From positions 99,667-163,666 of the forward strand of contig NZ_CANMAO010000006.1 of the NCBI RefSeq assembly GCF_947495845.1: 64,000 nt of DNA. Direction: 5' to 3'. The stretch comes from an uncultured Endozoicomonas sp. (lineage in GTDB: Bacteria; Pseudomonadota; Gammaproteobacteria; Pseudomonadales; Endozoicomonadaceae). Every line of letters starts with the position of its first letter. Position 1 is the first letter of the stretch. The position numbers and the translations under genes are program-made. The notes beneath the pieces are model-generated. The model had not been told where the DNA came from. It saw nothing but the letters and a program-made list of their open reading frames with translations, and made no database searches. Shown here piece after piece: positions 7,896 to 17,649 of the stretch.

Positions 7896-9089
7896 ATGTT
7901 AATAAAAAGATTACGGTTGAAGAACAAAGCAGATCGCCGTCTGAAGTTCGGTCACCTGTGGATATACAGTAATGAAGTGGACACAAAAACAAGCCCGCTG
8001 AAAAGTTTCGAGCTTGGTGAGCAAGTGCTGGTGGAAAACGTCAATGGCAAAGCGTTGGGGATTGCCTATGTAAACCCAAACAGTTTGATCTGTGCCCGGT
8101 TGGTCAGCCGGGATAGTGAACAGATGCTGGATAAATCATTGCTGGTGCATCGTATCAACATTGCCTTGAGTATGCGGGAGCGATTGTTTGATAAGCCGTT
8201 CTATCGATTAGTTTACGGCGACAGTGACGGCCTGCCCGGTTTGGTTGTGGATCGTTTTGGCGATTATCTGGTGGCTCAGATATCCACAGCGGGTATGGAA
8301 AACCTGCGAGATGTTGTTATCGATGCGCTGAATCAGGCTCTTAAGCCAAAAGGCATTCTGTTCAAAAATAATGGCAATGGACGCAAGCTGGAAGATCTCG
8401 CGCAGTACGTAGAAGTCGTCTCTGGTCAAGTGCCAAATGTGGTCATGCTGGAAGAAAATGGCGTGAGTTTTCAGGCACCGGTGGTGGAAGGTCAGAAAAC
8501 TGGCTGGTTTTATGATCACCGAATGAATCGTGATCGTTTACGTCCTTATGTTCAGGATAAGCGAGTGTTGGATGTTTTCAGTTATGTGGGTGGCTGGGGT
8601 GTTCAGGCGGCAGCGTTTGGGGCAGATCAAGTCACCTGTCTGGATGCTTCTGCATTTGCTTTGGACAGCGTGCATGCCAACGCCGAGCTGAATGACGTTC
8701 AGGACAAAGTGGAAACCATTGAAGGCGATGCATTCGAAGCACTGAAATCCCTGAAAAGTGCTGAAGAACGTTTTGATGTGATCATTGTCGATCCACCGGC
8801 GTTTATTAAAAAACGCAAAGATATCAAAGTGGGTGAACAAGCCTATCGTCGTATTAATGAGTTGGCTATGCGTTTGCTGGATAAAGACGGCTACTTGATA
8901 GCGGCATCCTGCTCCATGCATTTGCAGCGAGAAAATATGGTGGACTTGCTTCGTACAGGCAGTCGGAATATTGGTCGTAATCTGCAAATTCTGGAGCAGG
9001 GGCATCAGGGGCCGGACCATCCTGTTCATCCGGCCATTCCTGAGACCGATTATATTAAATCGATTTTTACTCGTTTGACCCCGTATTAA
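7896..9089 (+). CDS. rlmI: 23S rRNA m5C1962 methyltransferase RlmI
   Basis: The 397-residue protein matches RlmI in length (396 in E. coli) and layout. An N-terminal PUA domain contains HLWIYSNEV. A linking domain has GDSDGLPGLVVDRFGDYL. The C-terminal Rossmann methyltransferase has the SAM-binding motif VLDVFSYVGGW and the catalytic DPPAFIK segment, followed by the AASCSMH cysteine motif. It uses SAM to methylate a cytosine in 23S rRNA. It follows the MFS gene after four bases and is convergent with the HAD phosphatase gene, with a seven-base gap. Confidence 0.9.
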   Translation: MLIKRLRLKNKADRRLKFGHLWIYSNEVDTKTSPLKSFELGEQVLVENVNGKALGIAYVNPNSLICARLVSRDSEQMLDKSLLVHRINIALSMRERLFDKPFYRLVYGDSDGLPGLVVDRFGDYLVAQISTAGMENLRDVVIDALNQALKPKGILFKNNGNGRKLEDLAQYVEVVSGQVPNVVMLEENGVSFQAPVVEGQKTGWFYDHRMNRDRLRPYVQDKRVLDVFSYVGGWGVQAAAFGADQVTCLDASAFALDSVHANAELNDVQDKVETIEGDAFEALKSLKSAEERFDVIIVDPPAFIKKRKDIKVGEQAYRRINELAMRLLDKDGYLIAASCSMHLQRENMVDLLRTGSRNIGRNLQILEQGHQGPDHPVHPAIPETDYIKSIFTRLTPY

Positions 9090-9096
9090 TGAGTTA

Positions 9097-9753
9097 TTAA
9101 CGAAAGTCCATCACTGCCCAGTCCTGATCTCTGGCGATACTCTCGAGCTCGGGATCAGGATTGACAGCGATGGGATGATCTACCTGTTTCAATAGCGGCA
9201 GATCGTTTTTTGAATCGCTGTAGAAGTAACTGCCTGCCATAGAATGCTCGGGGTGTTTATGGAGCCACTGTTGCAGGCGAATCACTTTGCCATCCTGAAA
9301 GGTCGGCGTCCCCACGATATTGCCGGTGTAGCGGTTATCTTTGATCTCCAGATCAATCGCCAGCATCTCGTCAACGTTCAGCTGTCGTACTATTGGCTCG
9401 GTGATAAACCGGTTGGTGGCGGTGATGATCATAAGAAAGTCGCCTTGTTCCCGGTGCTTCTCGATTTGTGCTTTGCCTTTCGCCAGCATGATTGGGTTGA
9501 TAACTTGCTCCATAAAGCGGTCATGCCATATCGCCAGTTCATCAAGGTTCATCTGCGTCAGTGGCTTCAGGCAGAAGGCCAGATATTTATGGATATCCAA
9601 CTGACCCTGCTGGTATTGCTCGTAGAAGTAGTTGTTCCCTTCCCGGTAGATCTCTGAATCAACCAGCCCGTTGGTGGCAATAAAATCGCCCCACAGTGCG
9701 TCGCTGTCGCCGGCGATGAGGGTGTTATCAAGGTCAAAAATCGCAAGAGCCAT
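9097..9753 (-). CDS. HAD-IB family phosphatase (HisN-like candidate)
   Basis: The 218-residue protein has all HAD motifs. Motif I is FDLDNTL, with nucleophile Asp7 and Asp9; motif II is IITAT; motif IV is SDSKNDLPLL. It belongs to the SerB-like subclass IB with a small helical cap. The order HAD gene, rppH, ptsP is the same as in Pseudomonas, where I recall the equivalent P. aeruginosa gene (PA0335) being reported as a histidinol-phosphate phosphatase. That role is therefore plausible here but rests on synteny. It is divergent from rppH across a 330-base gap. Confidence 0.75.
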   Translation of the reverse strand: MALAIFDLDNTLIAGDSDALWGDFIATNGLVDSEIYREGNNYFYEQYQQGQLDIHKYLAFCLKPLTQMNLDELAIWHDRFMEQVINPIMLAKGKAQIEKHREQGDFLMIITATNRFITEPIVRQLNVDEMLAIDLEIKDNRYTGNIVGTPTFQDGKVIRLQQWLHKHPEHSMAGSYFYSDSKNDLPLLKQVDHPIAVNPDPELESIARDQDWAVMDFR

Positions 9754-10083
9754 GGGGAATCCTTAAAAGCAGGTTCTTATTTTGCTGGTATTTTCTTTGA
9801 GAGTGCTCCGATGCGCCAGCAGTTCTTGCGTTAAAATAGAGAATCAAGGGATTACAACTGTCAGGGAATATTCCCAAAGTTCTTGAAATGCCTGTTTGCT
9901 GAGAACTGGCAGTTTGTGAAACAATGCGTAATAAGAAATAATTTAAGTGGTTGCCGAACAGTGGTTGTGTTTATTCCTTTTCATAGGCACGTTTTATGCG
10001 ACGATCCCTTGCCGGATGCTCGTAGGTTGTAATGAACTGAAATAAGTTGCACTGCATCGAGGTGACCCAAAGGTAACCAAAAC
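9754..10083. other. Intergenic region between divergent HAD and rppH genes
   Basis: No gene is seen in these 330 bases. The region must hold promoters for both flanking genes. A perfect 12-bp palindrome GGGAATATTCCC lies at 9864-9875 and could be an operator. No convincing sigma-70 pair or terminator could be picked by eye. Confidence 0.4.
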
Positions 10084-10578
10084 GTGATTGATAATGATGG
10101 ATTCAGGCCCAATGTGGGCATTATCCTCGCAAATCATCACGGTCAGGTATTGTGGGCACGGCGAATCAGACAGGATTCCTGGCAGTTCCCCCAGGGCGGT
10201 ATTAACGACGGGGAATCACCGGAAGATGCAATGTACAGAGAACTATTCGAAGAGATTGGTCTCTGTCCCGAGGATGTGGAAATCCTGGGTTGCACCCGTG
10301 GCTGGTTGCGCTATCGTCTGCCTCGACGGCTGGTGCGCAGAGAACAGAAGCCTCTGTGTATCGGGCAAAAACAGAAGTGGTTTTTGCTGCAGCTGGTAAG
10401 CAATGAAGACCGTATCCGGGTTGACCATACCAGGTCGCCGGAGTTTGATGGTTGGCGCTGGGTCAGCTATTGGTATCCCCTTGGTCAGGTGGTGTCGTTT
10501 AAGCGGGAAGTGTATCGCCGGGCTTTAAAGGAGCTGGTGCCAAGGATTGCAAAGTTACAGGCCAGTGACGATGGCTAA
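10084..10578 (+). CDS. rppH: RNA pyrophosphohydrolase RppH
   Basis: The 164-residue Nudix protein begins at a GTG, as is common for rppH orthologues, with the conserved opening [14 protein letters not shown]. The Nudix box spans residues 38-60 and ends in [10 protein letters not shown], giving the G-x5-E-x7-REUxEExGU pattern that holds the catalytic metal. RppH removes pyrophosphate from 5'-triphosphorylated mRNA and starts RNase E-dependent decay. ptsP follows after 50 bases, as in many Gammaproteobacteria, which suggests co-transcription. Confidence 0.93.
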   Translation: MIDNDGFRPNVGIILANHHGQVLWARRIRQDSWQFPQGGINDGESPEDAMYRELFEEIGLCPEDVEILGCTRGWLRYRLPRRLVRREQKPLCIGQKQKWFLLQLVSNEDRIRVDHTRSPEFDGWRWVSYWYPLGQVVSFKREVYRRALKELVPRIAKLQASDDG

Positions 10579-10628
10579 TGCTTTTAAAAAACGAGTAATT
10601 CTAACTTAAAACAGGGTCTTTAACTGAC

Positions 10629-12941
10629 ATGCTGAATACCCTGCGCAATATTGTTCAGGAAGTCAGCGCCGCCTCCGATCTCCAGATGGCTCTGGAGATC
10701 ATCGTGCAGCGGGTGCGTGGCGCCATGGAAACTGAAGTTTGCTCGGTTTATCTCTTCGATCCTGAAAATTCCACCTACACGCTAATGGCTTCAGAAGGTT
10801 TAAACCCTGAAGCGGTTGGTCAGGTGACCCTTGCCCATTCCGAAGGCCTTGTAGGGCAAGTGGGGCTGCGTGAAGAGCCCATGAACCTTGAAGACGCTGC
10901 ATCCCACCCCAAATTTCATTACGTCCAGGCAACCGGTGAAGAACGTCTTACCTCTTTTCTCGGGGTTCCCATCATTCATAACCGCAACCCGCTAGGGGTT
11001 ATGGTGGTGCAGCAGGTTGAACAGCGCCGTTTCGATGAGCACGAAGAGGCGTTTCTGGTCACCATGTCTGCCCAATTGGCCGGTGTCATTGCCCATGCAC
11101 AGGCAACCGGTTCCATCACGATGGTGACCTCCACCCTCACAACGACTGCTGCGCCGGCGAAGAAAAAGAAAATCGCGCGTTTTAAAGGCAGTGCTGGTTC
11201 AACGGGTGTCGCCATTGGCCATGTGGTTGTGGTTTCTCCGCCAGCGGATTTGAGCTCAGTGCCTGATCGCACCTGGAAAGATCTTGATCAGGAGTTAACG
11301 CTTCTTGGTGATGCACTGATTGCCGTTCGTGCAGAAATGGAAGATACCGCTGCGCGGCTGGCCGGTCGTTTACCCGAAGAAGAACGTGCTCTTTTTGATG
11401 TGTATCAGCGCATGCTGGATGATCGTGCTCTTGGGCAGGAGATTCGTGATCGCATTCGTGCCGGCGCCTGGGCTCAGGGTGCTCTGCGTCAGGTGATTGA
11501 AGAGCACGTCCGTAATTTTGAGATGATGGATGATCATTATCTTCGGGAGCGTGCTGCGGATGTGCGGGATCTGGGGCGGCGAGTGCTTGCTTACCTTCAG
11601 CAGGGAGAGCATGCTCGGGTTGAATATCCGGAGAATACGATTCTGATCAGTGAAGAGCTGTCACCGGTCATGCTGGGCGAAGTACCTCAGGATTCTCTTG
11701 CGGGCCTGGTTTCCATCCGGGGTTCTGGTAATTCCCACGTTGCGATTCTTGCCCGCGCTTTGGGCGTGCCTACGGTGATGGGTGTCGTTGATCTTCCTTT
11801 TCATAAGTTGTCCGGTAAGAAGATGATTGTCGATGGCAACCTTGGGCTGGTGTATTCAACGCCAGCGCAGGAGCTTCTCGACTATTATGTTGAAGTGGTT
11901 GAAGAAGAAAATCAGTTCAGCAAAGGGCTTGAAGCCATTGCTGATTTGCCCTGTGAAACAGTGGATAAGCATCGAATTCCACTCTGGGTGAACACCGGCT
12001 TGATGACGGATACGATTCGTTCATTGGATCGAGGTGCCGAGGGCGTTGGGCTATACCGAACTGAAGTTCCCTTCATGGTTCGGGATCGATTTCCCAGTGA
12101 ATCTGAACAGGAAAAAATCTACCGTTACCAGTTAGAATCGTTTCACCCGCGCCCTGTTACGATGCGGACGCTGGATGTTGGCGGTGATAAATCCCTCAGC
12201 TATTTCCCTATCAAAGAAGACAACCCATTTCTCGGTTGGCGTGGTATTCGGGTTACTTTGGATCATCCGGAGATTTTTCTGGTACAAGTGCGCGCCATGC
12301 TGAAAGCCAGTTTGGGCTTGGATAATCTGCGCATTATGCTGCCGATGATATCCAGCGTTTTTGAAGTGGAAGAAGCCCAGCATTTGATTCATCGCGCTTA
12401 TGAAGAAGTTCTGGCAGAAGGCTGGTCTGTTAAAATGCCACCGGTTGGTGTGATGATTGAGGTACCTGCCGCCGTTTATATTGTGAAAGATCTGGCGCTT
12501 CGGGTGGATTTTCTCTCTATCGGCTCCAACGATCTCACGCAATATTTGCTGGCTGTGGATCGAAACAACCCCAGAGTTTCTGACCTATATCATTCATTCC
12601 ATCCCGCCGTATTAAAAGCGCTGCAATCGGTGGTCAATGATGCTCATGAGGCGGGCAAAACCGTCAGCATTTGCGGTGAAATGGCTGGTGATCCAGCGGC
12701 TGCGGTTCTGCTGGTGGCTATGGGGTTTGATATGCTCTCCATGAGCGCCGTGAATCTGCTGAAAGTGAAGTGGGTGCTGCGGAAAATTAGCATGGAGCGG
12801 GCTCAGGAAATCTTTGCCGAATTGCTCCAGCAGGACAATGCAGAGTTGATTCGAAGCTCTCTGGAACTTGCTCTCTGCAAAGAAGGCGTTGGTAAAGTGT
12901 TGGGTATCAAAAGCCGTCGCTTTTCGGAAAAGCCCGCCTGA
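10629..12941 (+). CDS. ptsP: PTS enzyme I-Ntr (PtsP) with GAF domain
   Basis: The 770-residue protein has an N-terminal GAF domain (about residues 1-165) joined to a full enzyme I. A Thr/Ala/Lys-rich linker (TLTTTAAPAKKKK) precedes the enzyme I N-domain. The phosphorylated His is His370 in GSGNSHVAILA. The PEP-binding TIM barrel carries TLDVGGDKSLSYFP and GSNDLTQYLLAVDRN, and the catalytic Cys lies in ICGEMAGD. EI-Ntr starts the nitrogen phosphotransfer chain (PtsP-NPr-EIIA-Ntr), which regulates rather than transports. The GAF domain is thought to sense nitrogen status through glutamine. The gene ends two bases from the convergent gene at 12944. Confidence 0.95.
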   Translation: MLNTLRNIVQEVSAASDLQMALEIIVQRVRGAMETEVCSVYLFDPENSTYTLMASEGLNPEAVGQVTLAHSEGLVGQVGLREEPMNLEDAASHPKFHYVQATGEERLTSFLGVPIIHNRNPLGVMVVQQVEQRRFDEHEEAFLVTMSAQLAGVIAHAQATGSITMVTSTLTTTAAPAKKKKIARFKGSAGSTGVAIGHVVVVSPPADLSSVPDRTWKDLDQELTLLGDALIAVRAEMEDTAARLAGRLPEEERALFDVYQRMLDDRALGQEIRDRIRAGAWAQGALRQVIEEHVRNFEMMDDHYLRERAADVRDLGRRVLAYLQQGEHARVEYPENTILISEELSPVMLGEVPQDSLAGLVSIRGSGNSHVAILARALGVPTVMGVVDLPFHKLSGKKMIVDGNLGLVYSTPAQELLDYYVEVVEEENQFSKGLEAIADLPCETVDKHRIPLWVNTGLMTDTIRSLDRGAEGVGLYRTEVPFMVRDRFPSESEQEKIYRYQLESFHPRPVTMRTLDVGGDKSLSYFPIKEDNPFLGWRGIRVTLDHPEIFLVQVRAMLKASLGLDNLRIMLPMISSVFEVEEAQHLIHRAYEEVLAEGWSVKMPPVGVMIEVPAAVYIVKDLALRVDFLSIGSNDLTQYLLAVDRNNPRVSDLYHSFHPAVLKALQSVVNDAHEAGKTVSICGEMAGDPAAAVLLVAMGFDMLSMSAVNLLKVKWVLRKISMERAQEIFAELLQQDNAELIRSSLELALCKEGVGKVLGIKSRRFSEKPA

Positions 12942-12943
12942 AG

Positions 12944-13396
12944 TTACTTGATGGGTATGCCCTGCAATTTCAGCACCACCGGGTTTGACGCCTGTAGCTG
13001 CATCTTGAATTTATAAGACACTTCCACTCTTTTAATTGGGCTTTGCTGAGCGTTGACCAGAGGAATCATTTGAGAGTACTCATAACCGGAACTCTCTGTG
13101 GTACTGGCTTTTAAGGTTTTCTGCAGACCAAAGTGAAAAACATCACCATTCACCAGATAAACCTTGGCTTGATTCAAAATGATGCTCCCTTGTGAAATAT
13201 GAAATCGCAGCTTGGCAAAGCTTTTATCACTGTTGGGTACGATGGTTAGAGAGCTATCACTAAACCGTGCAGGCGCAGAGCCTAATTCAAGCCATTGATG
13301 AGCCTGTGAAGGAACAATGGCGAAGACGGTAGAAGGTAATGTTATCAACAACAGCAGTAAAAGACGGATAGGACGGATAGATTGTGCAGCCATCAT
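12944..13396 (-). CDS. Putative exported protein, 150 aa
   Basis: The N-terminus is a clear signal peptide: basic residues, then LLLLLLITLPSTVFA with an AxA-like cleavage site near residue 26. The mature part of about 124 residues is rich in beta-prone stretches such as AKLRFHISQGSIIL and VYLVNGDVFHFGL. It has no cysteines, suggesting a small periplasmic or outer-membrane-associated beta protein. There is a faint resemblance to small stress-linked DUF2541 exported proteins, too weak to name it. GAGG lies four bases before the first of two adjacent ATG codons. Confidence 0.6.
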   Translation of the reverse strand: MMAAQSIRPIRLLLLLLITLPSTVFAIVPSQAHQWLELGSAPARFSDSSLTIVPNSDKSFAKLRFHISQGSIILNQAKVYLVNGDVFHFGLQKTLKASTTESSGYEYSQMIPLVNAQQSPIKRVEVSYKFKMQLQASNPVVLKLQGIPIK

Positions 13397-13444
13397 TCAA
13401 CCTCAGACAACTTATCAACAGCCTCTAGCTTAGTTCATTTGTTT

Positions 13445-14227
13445 TCAATATGTTGATATGAAAGTTTTGATACGAAAGTTTTGCCTTTCACCCACTACGC
13501 CTTTAGGTAAATAGTTTTGTTCCGTCCATTGAAGAACGCCTTCGTCATTCAGAATTAAAACGCTGGTATTGCGGGTGCCATAATTGGGGCTGGCAATAAA
13601 GCAACTGGATAACAATTTCTCCAGCTCTTTGCCAACACCGGTGTCTGGAAGTTGCTCGATCGATGGCTGAGTGCAGTCGTGCATCAGCTCGATTAATTGG
13701 TTACTGTCAATTGGTGCAGTTTGAGAAACAGCATGGGAAAAATCGTCCTTTGCCTTGATCAATTTGGGCCAGGGTGTATCCAGCAGGTGATTGGTAAGAC
13801 CATAGATACCTGCTGGAAGAGGTGCTATATCTATATCACCAGCGCGATTACTGAAATAGTAAATGCCGGTGTTATCCATCACCAGTAGATTAAAACCTGA
13901 CCATTGGTTTGCTTGCTGTTTAATGCCGTGCAGATAGTCGTGAGCACTTTGAGAGCCTGTCACAAAGTTATGCACAAGCTCACCCCGTGATCGCGCTGTT
14001 GTCACGGGAGGCATTTCACGATAGTTGGTCACAGCCGCAAAGCGGCCATTTTTATTGATGGCCAGCCAGCTTCCGCCGGCTTCAAGGTCGCGTCCGCCAA
14101 AGACATCGGGGTGGTCATCCCAATGCTGGACGCTGTCAGTCGGGCGCTGATAAAACTCATCACGGTTAGCTGCAAGAATAAGAGGTTTAGGGCTACATGG
14201 ATGCCAGGAAAAGATAATAAGACACAT
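13445..14227 (-). CDS. NRDE family protein (TANGO2 homologue)
   Basis: The 260-residue protein starts MCLIIFSW and contains LAANRDEFYQRPT, the motif that names the NRDE family. Further along are WDDHPDVFGGRDLEAGGSW and RFAAVTNYRE. A Cys directly after the initiator Met is characteristic of this group, which has an Ntn-hydrolase-like look. I therefore place the start at the ATG at 14227, not the TTG one codon upstream. The family is shared with eukaryotic TANGO2, which has been linked to haem and lipid handling; the bacterial role is unknown. It is monocistronic and divergent from the AT-rich gene at 14296. Confidence 0.85.
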   Translation of the reverse strand: MCLIIFSWHPCSPKPLILAANRDEFYQRPTDSVQHWDDHPDVFGGRDLEAGGSWLAINKNGRFAAVTNYREMPPVTTARSRGELVHNFVTGSQSAHDYLHGIKQQANQWSGFNLLVMDNTGIYYFSNRAGDIDIAPLPAGIYGLTNHLLDTPWPKLIKAKDDFSHAVSQTAPIDSNQLIELMHDCTQPSIEQLPDTGVGKELEKLLSSCFIASPNYGTRNTSVLILNDEGVLQWTEQNYLPKGVVGERQNFRIKTFISTY

Positions 14228-14295
14228 CAAGATTAATCTATATTTATGGACTATTCTTGATTCTCTATTGTATTTGCCATTGAGTCACGAACTTT

Positions 14296-16827
14296 ATGCT
14301 CAGTAAAATGTTATGCAACAATGAAAACTCGCAATTTTTTTCGTGCGAAACTTGTTCTACCAAATTTATTCAGCAACTGATGGTAGATGGAAGGTATTGC
14401 CCCTTACATTCTCAAACCTGTTGTGATGATCATGCGAAGGCGTTCAATAGAAAAATTGGAAAAATTTTAAACTCTTGTGTTGAAAAAAAAATTAGAGAGG
14501 CTGTTGATAGTAATATTAAAAATAAATGTATTTGTAGTAGATTTGCGCAAAAGGAAAAAACAGAAAATGCAAAAGAAAATGATACTATTGAATATATCAG
14601 AAATATTATGAGCTTTCCGGAAATTAAAAATAATTTTCTTCTTGATGTGACTCAGCATATGGAGGGCATTGGATTCGAATTTAAATTAATAAAAAATATT
14701 ATTCCCGATGAATCTGATTGCGTAGATAAATATAAGCTTTATTGTCAAGTACTTTTCGATGAGTTGGCTAATCTGCAAATTCGATTTAATACATCTGTCA
14801 AGACATGTGAACAAATGGAATATGATGCTCATGTGTCGAAAATATTAACCTGTCCCGAGGGGTTTTTTATTATTATTATCGTTTTTGAGGTTTTAATTCA
14901 ATGGATTTCTGGATTTTTAGCGGGTTCAAAAGCCTGTGATGATATGGTCGATCAATATTGGAGAGAAGTAGTAGACAGGCAAATTTCACGGTTTGATAGC
15001 AAAGAGAGAAAGCTGGAGTTTCTTGAAAATAGCTTTAATCCAGATATTTTCTTCAAAGAGATATGCGCGAGGGCAAAGAAAATGGAGCTAATATATTCTA
15101 TCCCTCTTTTTGAATTTCGACATGATTATGAAAAAGGGGGGGAGTTTAATAGCTCCCTAGAGGATGCCGTATCTGCTCTACGCTCCGATAAAATAGAACA
15201 AAGTCAGCGTGCAGGCTGTAGCTTTTTATCGGATGTTCTTTTTGCTATATTTGAACGTGATCTTTATGGAGAAATATACAACGGACTATTATCCGGTAAA
15301 AATATGTTCAAGAAAGTGCAGCCGATATTTATGTCCTGCAGAAACAAATTGCCTTTTACAAAAAATGAAACATCGTTTGGAGACTTTTTTTTAAGGGGTT
15401 ATGGTAATGCGCTGTTATTTTTATTTTGGAAAAATTTATCCTTTAAATTACATGATCCCATGTTTGTAGAAATTCAAAAAAAAATAGAAGATAAAAAACA
15501 ATGTGTCTATGAACAATTAAAGAATGATCTCAGGGTGGCAGCACTGGAAAAATTACCATTATCGACTCTGTCGCCAGCAAGCGGTAAGTCATCTCTTAGT
15601 GATAATGGTACATTCTGCACTACCTCTCCCATTAAGCAGCATGATAAATGTGTAAGAAAAAAGCAATTCACTAAGCTGCTTGAGCCCATTCCATCTAATG
15701 ATACATCATTGAAATCACCCCCCAGTTCTTGCAATGATTCTCTCTATCTATCAGAACGTCAGCCTTCTTCCGATGTCAGTATTTCGGAACTGACTAAATT
15801 GTCAGTATCCCTTGATGCTCTTATTAATAATCAGTTAACACTTTCTGAGTGGCGAAAACAAAAAAAGCAGGTAAAGCATATTGATAACTTTAGTCAGATT
15901 GTTGTTGATAATATGAGATTGTCAAATAGCTTTGTTAAAGCAGTAAACATGCTTATAGAAGACTTTAGCTCGATAAGTGATCAGCAGTTTGTCAGTGACC
16001 AGATGATTGTAGATGCCTTTAAAAATATTCCAGAGGAAGATAAAAAAGAGCCCTACAGAAAGGCGGCAAGTTCCATATCAAAAAAACTTGGTTATGCTAT
16101 CAAAGATTTAGGTGTAGAAAGGGTGCAGATTAAAATCTGGGCATTACAATTATCCGGAAAAATGGCAGCTCTATCCCTTGATGAATTACTAGCTAACTCT
16201 TATGAGGTTGACGAGAAAACTACAAAGCCACCCTCTTCATCAACGCAATTCAATAAAAAACAAACCGCTGGTCAGGAAGAAATTCTGTGCCAGAATTTTT
16301 TTACAAACTGGTTGAACAATGTGAATTATCCACCGGCTTCTCAGTTTAAGAATTTATCCAAGTCAAAAAAGACAGCGGACGTTCATTCTGAGGCTCGGAA
16401 AATGAATCAAATATTCGGAGGGCGTGCTTATTTTCAGCAGATCATGACTGAACGTCTATCGGCAGCGACTTCAGCCTTGAATAAATGTCTGTCTGAGCTT
16501 GAAGATAAATTCCATTGGTCGGGGAGCGGACTGTTTCATTATCAAACTAAAATTACATTGGTTGTAAGTGGTAAAGAAATACCAGTATTTAAGATTTCAA
16601 AAGGGGAGAAAGGAGGGGCAAATACATGTACTCTGTTTTTTTATAATGAAAATCAACAAATAAGAATTATTGCTATGGGAGCCCACATAAAAGAAAATAG
16701 AGCAAATAAACACAGAACTCTTCCGGCAAGCAGTGTGTATGATCTGTGCTGGAGGCTGGATAGTTTATCAATTCCTAAAGTGATACCGGCGGGCAGGAAA
16801 ATGACAATAACTGAGAAAACAGGATAG
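14296..16827 (+). CDS. Large AT-rich hypothetical protein, 843 aa
   Basis: I recognise no domain with confidence. The N-terminus is Cys/His-rich (CETC, YCPLHSQTCCDDH), like a small zinc-binding finger. One hydrophobic stretch near residue 190 (FFIIIIVFEVLIQW) could be a membrane segment. The centre has a Ser/Pro-rich low-complexity part (about residues 415-490). The C-terminal 120 residues look like a compact alpha/beta domain with KITLVVSGKEIPVFKISKG and IRIIAMGAHI. Base composition is visibly more AT-rich than in neighbours, with many A and T runs and codons such as AAA, AAT and ATA. It lies between housekeeping genes and ends seven bases before the amidase gene. A transferred gene, possibly a secreted effector, is a reasonable inference but is unproven. 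Confidence 0.7.
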   Translation: MLSKMLCNNENSQFFSCETCSTKFIQQLMVDGRYCPLHSQTCCDDHAKAFNRKIGKILNSCVEKKIREAVDSNIKNKCICSRFAQKEKTENAKENDTIEYIRNIMSFPEIKNNFLLDVTQHMEGIGFEFKLIKNIIPDESDCVDKYKLYCQVLFDELANLQIRFNTSVKTCEQMEYDAHVSKILTCPEGFFIIIIVFEVLIQWISGFLAGSKACDDMVDQYWREVVDRQISRFDSKERKLEFLENSFNPDIFFKEICARAKKMELIYSIPLFEFRHDYEKGGEFNSSLEDAVSALRSDKIEQSQRAGCSFLSDVLFAIFERDLYGEIYNGLLSGKNMFKKVQPIFMSCRNKLPFTKNETSFGDFFLRGYGNALLFLFWKNLSFKLHDPMFVEIQKKIEDKKQCVYEQLKNDLRVAALEKLPLSTLSPASGKSSLSDNGTFCTTSPIKQHDKCVRKKQFTKLLEPIPSNDTSLKSPPSSCNDSLYLSERQPSSDVSISELTKLSVSLDALINNQLTLSEWRKQKKQVKHIDNFSQIVVDNMRLSNSFVKAVNMLIEDFSSISDQQFVSDQMIVDAFKNIPEEDKKEPYRKAASSISKKLGYAIKDLGVERVQIKIWALQLSGKMAALSLDELLANSYEVDEKTTKPPSSSTQFNKKQTAGQEEILCQNFFTNWLNNVNYPPASQFKNLSKSKKTADVHSEARKMNQIFGGRAYFQQIMTERLSAATSALNKCLSELEDKFHWSGSGLFHYQTKITLVVSGKEIPVFKISKGEKGGANTCTLFFYNENQQIRIIAMGAHIKENRANKHRTLPASSVYDLCWRLDSLSIPKVIPAGRKMTITEKTG

Positions 16828-16833
16828 ATAATA

Positions 16834-17649
16834 ATGCCTGACACCTTGAATGTAGCGGTTGTTCAGGTCTGTTCTGGAATAAACGTACAGGAAAATCTGA
16901 GCGTTATTAGGGAGCAGCTAAGTGATAAGGAACAGCAGTTTGAAGTCGTTTTGTTGCCAGAATGTTTTGCAATGATGGGATCTTCCCAGAGAGTATTTTC
17001 AAAGCATTTATTTGCAGTCATGGAGTGGATGTCACAAACGGCCAAAAGAATGAGGTGTTGGTTGATTGGTGGGGCTTTGCCTGTTCCCGTTCAGGGCAGT
17101 GACAAATCTTATGCGTCCTGTCGTGTATACAGCCCGGAAGGAAAAGAAGTCGCAGTGTATAACAAGATGCATCTGTTCGATGTCGACGTATCGGATAATA
17201 AAGGAAGGTATCGGGAGTCTGATGATTTTGAACCGGGTAAAGAGCCTGTTTTGGTGGATATAGGGAAAGCCAGGATTGGCCTGTCTATTTGTTATGACCT
17301 GCGATTTCCAGAGTTATACCGTTATCTGGTTAATCAGGGTGCATCCATCCTCACGGTGCCTTCTGCGTTTACCAAAGTGACCGGTAAAGCCCACTGGGAA
17401 GCTCTATTAAGAGCCAGAGCCATTGAAAATCAATGTTATGTGTTGGCAGCTAACCAGGCTGGCACGCACCCGGATGGCCGGCAAACTTATGGTCGCAGTA
17501 TGATTATTTCACCTTGGGGAGAGATCTTGGCAGAAGCACCTGAAGAAGGCGTCGCTGTAATAACGGCTGAGTTGGATTTAGAAAGGCTGGCTGATATCAG
17601 GCAACAGATGCCGTGTCTCAGCCATCAGCAACTCAATATTACTCGGTAG
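16834..17649 (+). CDS. Carbon-nitrogen hydrolase, Nit1-like
   Basis: The 271-residue protein has the nitrilase-superfamily catalytic triad: Glu43 in LLPECF, Lys111 in YNKMHLFDV and Cys153 in SICYDLRFPELY. The segments GKAHWEALLRARAIENQ and NQAGTHPDG are typical of the Nit1/YafV-like branch, whose members act as amidases on deaminated glutathione or alpha-keto acid amides (metabolite repair). The gene follows the AT-rich unknown gene after six bases. Its last 11 bases overlap the 3' end of the convergent ppk. Confidence 0.85.
   Translation: MPDTLNVAVVQVCSGINVQENLSVIREQLSDKEQQFEVVLLPECFAMMGSSQRVFSKHLFAVMEWMSQTAKRMRCWLIGGALPVPVQGSDKSYASCRVYSPEGKEVAVYNKMHLFDVDVSDNKGRYRESDDFEPGKEPVLVDIGKARIGLSICYDLRFPELYRYLVNQGASILTVPSAFTKVTGKAHWEALLRARAIENQCYVLAANQAGTHPDGRQTYGRSMIISPWGEILAEAPEEGVAVITAELDLERLADIRQQMPCLSHQQLNITR

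Noticed and set aside
8538..9029. 163-residue open frame antisense to rlmI
   Set aside because: It overlaps the conserved catalytic half of rlmI and shows no protein-like features.
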